Part shown: positions 54,001 through 63,000 of the stretch, one piece after another | Numbering within the stretch: position 1 is the stretch's first letter | How the letters are laid out: every line of letters starts with the position of its first letter | DNA from: an uncultured Bacteroidia bacterium | GTDB lineage: Bacteria; Bacteroidota; Bacteroidia; Bacteroidales; Prolixibacteraceae | Length of the DNA: 64,000 bases | Assembly (NCBI GenBank): GCA_903904515.1 | Contig: CAIVCR010000103.1 | Location: 62,001-126,000 of the forward strand | Reading direction: 5' to 3' | Program-made: the position numbers and the translations under genes | The notes under the pieces: generated by a model | Database searches by the model: none | Seen by the model: the letters and a program-made list of their open reading frames with translations, nothing else | Told to the model about the DNA's origin: nothing

Positions 54001-57000
54001 TAGAGGATGCAGGAACTGTTTCCGGAGCCCCGACTTATGGTGGTTCAGCCACGCTGAAATACAACACATCCACAAACAGACCTACAGGACCGGAGTGGAG
54101 TACACCTTTCGCAGGAACCGGTGGAGTTATTATTGCCAATACAGGTATTATTTCACTGGGTGGAGCAAAGGTTTTAAGTGCAAACGCTCCATTGACAATC
54201 AATGTTAACGCCACGCTTACCCCTGGTGCTAATCTTTTGACGCTTGGTGGCAATTTCACGATTAACGGGTCCTTTACAAGTGGATCTGGCGGAATAACCA
54301 TTGCGGGTACTGCAGCTTCACAAAGCATTTCTGGTTTTACAACTACGGGTCTTGTTTCAATGACAAAAACCAGTGGTACGGCCACCTTCATGAGCGATGT
54401 TACTGGTATCGGCCTAACGATGAATGGTAATGGGGGAACATTAAACCTTGGATCAGGATTGACCCATACATTCTCCGGCACATGGACCAGGACAAATGGT
54501 ACCCTGAATGGGGGATCAAGTACCCTGGTTTTATCAGCAGGAACTCCTGTTTCAGGAACAGGCGGGGCATTTACAGCCAGTACAGGTACCGTCAATTATT
54601 CGGGAGGAGCTCAAAATATTGGAGGCGGGATTAGTTATAATAATCTGACATTGTCAGGAACTGGCGCCAAAACATTCCCTAATGGAACAACTACGGTAAA
54701 TGGTATCCTTTCGATGGAAGGTTCAAATGCAGTGACGGTTTCAATCTCCGGAACTCTTTCGATGGGATCAGCCTCTACCCTGCAATATAATAAGGCAGCT
54801 GCATTTACAGCAGGTAACGAATTACAATCTACACCGTCCGGTTCCGGGGGTGTGATAATTGCCAATACCGGGGCTATTACAGTGAATGCAAATGGAGCCT
54901 ACACAATAGCCAAACTTATTGTAAACAGTGGTTCGACGTTGAATTGGCAACGCGATTTAACGGTAACAGGTATCACTACTATCAACGGAACAGTCAACTG
55001 GGCGGCGTCCAGTAGTACATCCCGGGCTATGGCTTTGAATGGTGATGTAACGATAAGCAGCGGAGCAGCCTGGACTGAACCGGCAAGTGGTAATGGTGCC
55101 ACAAATACGTATAATATCGGAGGAAATTTCACCAATAATGGAACAACCTTTAATGCTTTAGGAACTGGAATACATACCTTTAGCGGAACCGGAAAAACCA
55201 TGAGTGGTTCGACAACAACCTCTATTTTAAATGTTGCTGTAACAGGCACGCGTACTAATAGTGGTGCGCTTACGGTAGGAGCTGCTCTAACAGGTTCCGG
55301 TACTTTGACAAATGGTGCGGGTGGAGTATTAAATTTAGCTGGTACTGTCACTGTTACTTCCCTGAATGCAGCCACATCTGGCAACACGGTAAATTATACG
55401 GGTGGTGCCCAGACTTTGGCAAATACAATTTACGACAATCTTATTTTATCGGGAACCGGAGTGAAAACTTTTCCGGCTGCGATTACGATCAATAGCAATC
55501 TGACCATTAATAATAGTCCGGGAGGTGCTCAGGCAAATCTTGGTACTTTTTCACATAACGCTTCAAGTTTAAATCTTGATGCTAATAACTACACTTCAGG
55601 TGATTGGGGTAGTGTTCTTTCGAATGCATCAAGTACGAGTGATACCTATTTCTTATCTACCGCCAGCGGTATCGTTTATCTTGGTGTTACGTGCGTACCG
55701 GGTCTCTGGTCCGGTGCAGCATCTACAGCCTGGGAAGATCTGGGGAACTGGTCGTGCGGTGAGTTGCCACTTCCGACAACAACTGTAGTGATTCCTGGCG
55801 CACTTAGTAATTATCCGGCAATCAATTCGGGCGCATTCTGTAACAGTATTTCAATTGCTTCAGGTGCCTCTTTGAGTATAAACGGATCAAACTCTCTGAC
55901 TGTTAAAGGAAACTGGAGCAACAGTGGTACATTTAATGCCGGCTCAGGCCAGGTAATTTTTGACGGTGCAGCTCAAACAATTTCTGGAACTTCAGTTTTT
56001 GATGATCTTACACTCACTGGAACCGGAGTGGTAACTTATGCTGCAGGATCATCGACTACGGTCAATGGGATCTATTTAATAGAAAACGGAAACTTTTCCA
56101 ATGTCTATACAGGTACATTTACCTTAGGAACCAATGCCACACTTAACTATAATGCGGGCAGTGCATCACTGACTACATCAACTTCGGAATGGCCTAGTCC
56201 ATTTATTGCTACCGGGGGTGTAATTATCAATGGTACCGGAGGAGGTACAATTACCATAAACGGTTCGAAGGTTTTCAATCCGGGTATTACCCTTACCTTG
56301 AACAGTGGTGCTACAGTTGTTGATAATAATTTACTTACACTAAATGGCGACCTGGTTAACAATGGTGCCACAACCAGTGGCACAGGAGGGTTGACCCTTG
56401 CAGGGACGGCAGATCAGAATATTGGTGCCTATACAACAACCGGTACCGTAACGATGTCGAAAGGGGGAGGAACTGCAACTTTAACCGGGAATGTTAATGG
56501 TGGCAACCTCACGATTAACGGTGCAGGTGGAACACTGAATCTGGGTACTACAGGGTTAACGCACACGTTTACAGGAACTGTCGCGTTAACTTCGGGAACA
56601 CTCAACGGGGGAACAGGCGGTACGCTGAGCCTAACGGCAACTAATGCCTTCACAGGTACTCTGGCTAATTTCACTCCTAACTCCGGTACGGTCAGTTATT
56701 CAGGCTCTGCTGCTCAAACGTTGGGAAATCTTTCCTACTATAATCTATTACTTACAGGAAGTGGCATTAAAACTTTTCCTGCCGCGCTGGCTATCGTGAG
56801 TGACCTGACCATTATTAATGCAGGGGGAGGCGCCTCCGCAAATCTTGGTTCGTTTACCAGTTCATCAAACTCTTTACATTTTAATACAACACTTCAGGCT
56901 CCGGGATCATGGGGATCAACTGCCCCATCGTCGACGGCAATCAATAAGGATGTCACCTTCTTCGGAAATACTGCAACGGGTATTTTAAATGTCGGATCAT

Positions 57001-60000
57001 CCTGTTTGGTTGGTACATGGACCGGTGCGATAGACGGATCGTGGACTACGTTAGGTAACTGGTCTTGTAATATATTGCCGGATGCCACAACTGACGTGAT
57101 CATCCCTTCTGGATTGGCTGCATATCCAACTATTTCGTCACCGACTGCAGTGAAAAGTATTTCCATTCAGCCGATCGGAACAGGGTCAACAACTCCATCA
57201 ATAACGATAACCGGTGCAAATACGTTAACCCTTACCGGATCGTGGTCAAACGGAGGAACTTTCAACCCAGGGACCGGTACCGTAATTTTCAGTGGTGCTG
57301 CCCAGGCGATTTCGGGAACAACGATATTTAATAATGTAACTTTCACCGGTACAGGTATTAAAACACTTACGGGTTCCAATACGGTTAACGGAATTCTTTC
57401 AATGGAGGGTGCCGCATCAGTCTCGGGAACTCCAACTTACGTCACCACGTCTACACTTCAGTATAACCGGGCCACAGCATTAACAGCTAACGGCGAATGG
57501 GCCACTCCTTTTGTTGGTGCCGGCGGTGTGATTATCACCAATAGCGGACCTATCACCATGGGAGGATCTAAAGTCCTTAATGCCGACATTCCTCTGACAA
57601 TAAACGTTGGTGCTACACTAACACCAGGGTCGAATCTTTTAACTGTTGGCGGGAACTTCACTATCAGTGGAACCTTCACGTCCGGTTCAGGTGGTGTGAC
57701 AATGGCGGGTACTGCACTTACTCAAAGTATCTCCGGTTTTACGACCACCGGAACTGTATCGATGACCAAGACCGCAGGAGTTGCCACTTTTGGGGGTAAT
57801 GTTAATGGAGCAGGTCTGACCATCAATGGTACAGGTGGTACATTAAACCTGGGAAGCGGGACACATACCTTTACGGGATCAGTATCACTTAATAGCGGAA
57901 CTTTAAACGGGGGATCGGCTATCCTGAATGAAAATAATACAAGTACAAATGCATGGTCAGGCACCGGTTCAAATTTTGTTATGGGAACCAGTACCGTAGT
58001 TTTGGGTGGAGGTTCTCAGACTATTAATACGTCAACTACCTTTAACAACCTTACCCTGGGAGGAACCTCAGCAAAGACTATTCCAACCAATACGACTGTA
58101 ACAATTAGTGGTGTCCTTTCGATGGAAGGAACGGCGACATTGACGCTGACCTCCGGCGGTGGCGGCGGTGGCGGCGGCGGCGGCACTACCGGTGCGCTTG
58201 CTTACCTCTCTACGGCAACCCTTCAATATAATACAGCAACTTCACGAACTACCAGCTCCAATGAGTGGATTACACCATTTGTGGCAACAGGTGGGGTTAA
58301 GATTGCCAATACAGGAGTAATTACCGCGAATGGATCCAAAGTTTTCAATTCCACTGCCCCTCTTACCCTCATCAGCGGTGCAACACTGGGGATGGGAGCC
58401 AATTTGCTAACATTGAATGGTAATCTGGTAAACGGTGGAGCAACAACTACCGGTTCAGGCGGATTAACAATTACCGGAGCAGCTGGACAAACCATCGGCG
58501 CCTTCACAACAACAGGAGCGGTTACTATGTCCAAAACAGGTGGAACCGCTACGTTAGCCGGCAACCTAAGCGGAAGTACACTGACTATTAGTGGAACTGG
58601 TGGAGGTGCTCTGGATCTTGGTTCCGGATTTACCCACACATTCTCCGGGAATGTCACGCTTACCACCGGATTGCTGAACGGTAATTCGAGTACCCTGAAT
58701 GCAAACTCATCCACTACCTCAGCATGGAACGGGTCGGGAACAGTATTTAACCCGGGTACAGGAACAGTTGTTTTCGGTGGTAATGCACAAACCATATCGG
58801 CTTCTTCACCGGTATTCTATACGCTGTCAACTGCCGGAACAGGGACAAAAATATTTAGTAATGTATTTAATGCCAATACAGTGCGCATTATTACCGGTGC
58901 ACCGCTTTCATTGCCAAATGCGACCACCTCTTCGGCTCAATTCCTATTCTTTGATGGCGCTGCTTCCAGTCCGCTTACCGGAGTCTTTGGTTCGACGGCT
59001 GCCACACTGGCTCCACCATTAAATCAAAGTAATGTCTACTTTTTATCCACGGCAACCGGTAATTTAAATATCGGCACCTCGACCGGAGGTACCTGGGTAG
59101 GGACTAACAGTACAGACTGGGGAGATCCGGGTAACTGGATCGGAGGTTTACCAAGTGCAGTGACGGATGTAACAATTCCTTCAACAGCTATTAATCAACC
59201 TGAAATCTCGGATCTGGTTTCACCAGCTCCGGTATGCAAGAGTCTGACCATCAATAGTAGTGCATCACTTAAATTCACAGGAACCAATATTCTATATGTA
59301 AGTGGTAACCTGACCAATAATGGAGCATTTACAGCGGGTACCGGAACAGTGGTATTAAATGGTGGAGCCCAGACTATTTTGGGAGCTACGACCTTTAATA
59401 ACCTTACATTCGGTGGAACTGGAATTGTAACCAACTCGGGAACAACAGCTGTCAACGGAATATTATCGGTTGAAAATGGTGCAGTTACCAATGTTATAGC
59501 TGCCGGTTCAATTACATACGGTGGTAGTGCAACTCTTCAATATAATTGTACCGGATCATCAAAAACTGTATCGGGTGAATGGATTACTCCGTTCATTGCG
59601 ACCGGGGGAGTCAAAATTATTGCTGGTACAATCAGTGCAAATGGATCTAAGGTTTTCAATGCCGGTTCACCCCTTACACTACAAGGCGGGATCCTTGCAA
59701 TGGGAGCCAATACATTAACTTTAAATGGCGATCTGATTAATACCGGTGGGGCTTCTTCCGGCTCCGGTGGTCTTACTATTACAGGTGCAACAGTTAATCA
59801 GAATATTGGTGCGTTCACAACAACCGGTCCGGTATTAATGTCAAAGACAGCCAATACTGCTACGCTTACCGGAAACCTATCTGCAGGAGCACTCACGATT
59901 AACGGAACAAGTGGTACATTGAATCTTGGTACAGGAACCCATACTTTTTCAGGAACTGTAACCCTTACTTCAGGTACCTTGAATGGCGGATCTGCCATTT

Positions 60001-63000
60001 TGAATGAAAATGCCGTAAGCGCAACAGCATGGGGTGGTGCGGGAACAAACTTTATAGGTGGTACAGGAACAGTGAATTTTGGTGCAGCCGGCAATCAGAC
60101 ATTAGCTGCTACAGGGATAACCACGTTCAATAATTTAACCTTCTCCGGTTCGGGCACAAAGAATTTAACCACTGCCAATGTAGTTGTTAATAAGATTCTT
60201 TCGATGGAAGGAACAGCCTTAGCCGGTGCTGCTCCAACGTATACCACTGCAGGGGCTTCGCTGCAATACAACACCACTTCAACAAAGACGGTCGGTCCGG
60301 AATGGGTAACACCGTTCCTTGCATCCGGTGGGGTCGTGATCACAAGTACAGGTATCATCTCCTTGAATTCAGCCAAACAGCTGGGTAGTAATACCAATGT
60401 TCCGCTGAATATCATTTCCGGTGCAACACTGAGCACCACTTCGAGCAATTGGGGACTTACTTTCCATGGTGACTTTATTGGGACAGGAACATTGAGTGCT
60501 GCCAGTTCTCCGATTACTATTGATGGAATTGTCTCTTCACAGGCTATAGCTCCATTTACGACTGCTGGCACTGTTTCGATGACAAAGACTGCCGGTACTG
60601 CCACTTTAGGCGGTAGTATTCATGGTGGATCATTGGTAATTAATGGTACAGGCGGCACGTTAGATCTGGGAGCATTTACGCAATTCATTGCCGGTGCATG
60701 GACAATGTCAAACGGTACACTTTTAGGTAGTGCCAGCACGCTAAATATCGGAGGTAACGGAACCTACACAGGCGGTACCTTCACCGCAGGAACATTGGGA
60801 ACGGGTAGCGTTAATTATACTGCAACGGGAGCTCAAGCGGTTGCCAATGTTACGTATAACAACCTTAACCTTTCGGGAAGCGGAGCAAAATCGTTCCAGG
60901 CGGCACTTACCATTGCCAATAATCTGACTATTAATACGGGTGCAATCGCTGATCTTGGCGCCTTTAGTCATACAGCACTTGCACTTTATTACGATGCCAG
61001 TTTACAAACAACAGTATTAGCCAAAACCTGGGGTTCAACCTCCTCATTGGCTGCAAATCAAGACAATACGCGTTTTGCTTCGAGCGGTGTATTGTATGTT
61101 GGCGGAGAATGTGTGCCTGGTATGTGGTTAGGCATAAACGCAGATTGGTACGATATTACGAACTGGTCTTGCGGAATTGTTCCGACGTCTACTACGGATG
61201 TTATAATTCCTTCAGGTGTTGTACAGCCAATAATTGGAACACCGTTGTCCCTTGCGGCTGTTTGCCGTAATATCACGATAAATTCTGGTGCGACCCTTAC
61301 CATCTCAGGAACGAATACCCTGGCGGTAAATGGAAACTGGGTGAATAACGGTTCATTTACTCCAAATTCGAGTGTGGTTACTTTCGATGGCCCTTCAAAA
61401 TCGATTGGGGGTTCGGCATCAACCTCTTTCTTTGATCTTTCACTGGCAGGAACCGCTTCAGTTACTACGGGAGTTGCTACAACCGTTGGACATAACCTTA
61501 CCATTGGTGACGGGACAGCTTTAACTGCAGGGGGTTATGCGTTAACAGTTACAGGTGCAACTGCTGTTGGAGCAGGTGCAAGCGGTACCCTTACCATTAA
61601 CAGTGGGACAGGAACCAAAACTCTTGGTGTTGTAACGATCGGTAATGGTGGCGCTGTTAATCTGACTGCCGGAGCGACCGTGAATGCAACCAGTGTTACG
61701 GTTAATGCCGGAGGTGCATGGAACAGCGGAACTGCCGCTTCATCTGTTACCCTAACGGGCGATCTGGTCAATACCGGCACATTTACCAATAGTGTGGCCT
61801 CCACCTATTCAATTGGTGGAAACTTTACCAATAATGGGACAACCTTTACTGCTGGCTCAGGTTTATATACTCTGACCGGTACATCAAAAACCATTAGTGG
61901 TTCTCTACCAATAGTTATACCAAGTTTGACGGTGAGCGGGACCTATGCCAATTCAGGTACCTTAACCTGTGCGACGGTTCTTTCTGTTGGTGCTACAGGT
62001 ACACTATCCAATAGCGGAACAATTACAGCCACTGCTGCCCTTTCAGGTTTAGGTGCACTGACAAACGGTGCTACCGGTACTCTGAACATCGGAGGAACTT
62101 CAACAATTACGACCCTTACAGCTTCAGCCGCAGGCAATACGGTTAATTATACCGGGGCCAGTCAAACGGTCCACGCAAATAGTTACCATCATCTTACGCT
62201 TTCCGGAACCGGAACACCAACTTTAACGGGGATCACTGTGATTGGCGGTAATCTTACCTTAAGCGGGATTACTGCAGCTGCAACAGTTTCTGCAATGACC
62301 GTAGGAGGTAATTTAAGTATTGGAAATGGAGTCGCCTTTACAGTAGCAAACGGACTTACAGTAACTGGTACAACTACTGTTGGTGGTGGTACAAGCGGAA
62401 GCCTTGTTATCAGCAGTGCTACAGGCACTAAAATCTTTACAGGTCTGACTACTATTGCTGCTGGTGGAACCTGGACCAATACAAGTGCCAATTCACCGGT
62501 TACCTTCCGTGGCGGGATTACCAACAATGGAACGATTAATGCGGGTTCCGGAATCCAGACATTTGATATTAATTCGCAGGCTCTTACCGGAACCATTACG
62601 TTGCCAAGTGTTACGATCACCGGTATCAACCTGACCAATAATAACACCTTTACGGTCACCTCTGCCCTTGCGGGTAATGGGAAACTGATTCAGGCTACAG
62701 GTTCGGTCCTTAATCTGAACTTCACGGGCACCGTTGGATTATCAAGTAGCGGAATCAATGCGCTTGATGCTTCGACCAATGTCAATAACGTGAACTACGG
62801 TTTCGTCGGTACACAGAATATTTTTGCAACTCCATACCAGAATCTTACTTTGACCGGCGGAACAAAGACCTTCACAGCTTTGACTGCAATCAGCGGAATT
62901 ATGACGGTAAGTACAGGGGCAATTGCCAATCTGGGCATTTTTGCCCATACGACCAACAGCCTTATCCTTGGAAATGCTGCTATGGCTGCTACTTCCTACG

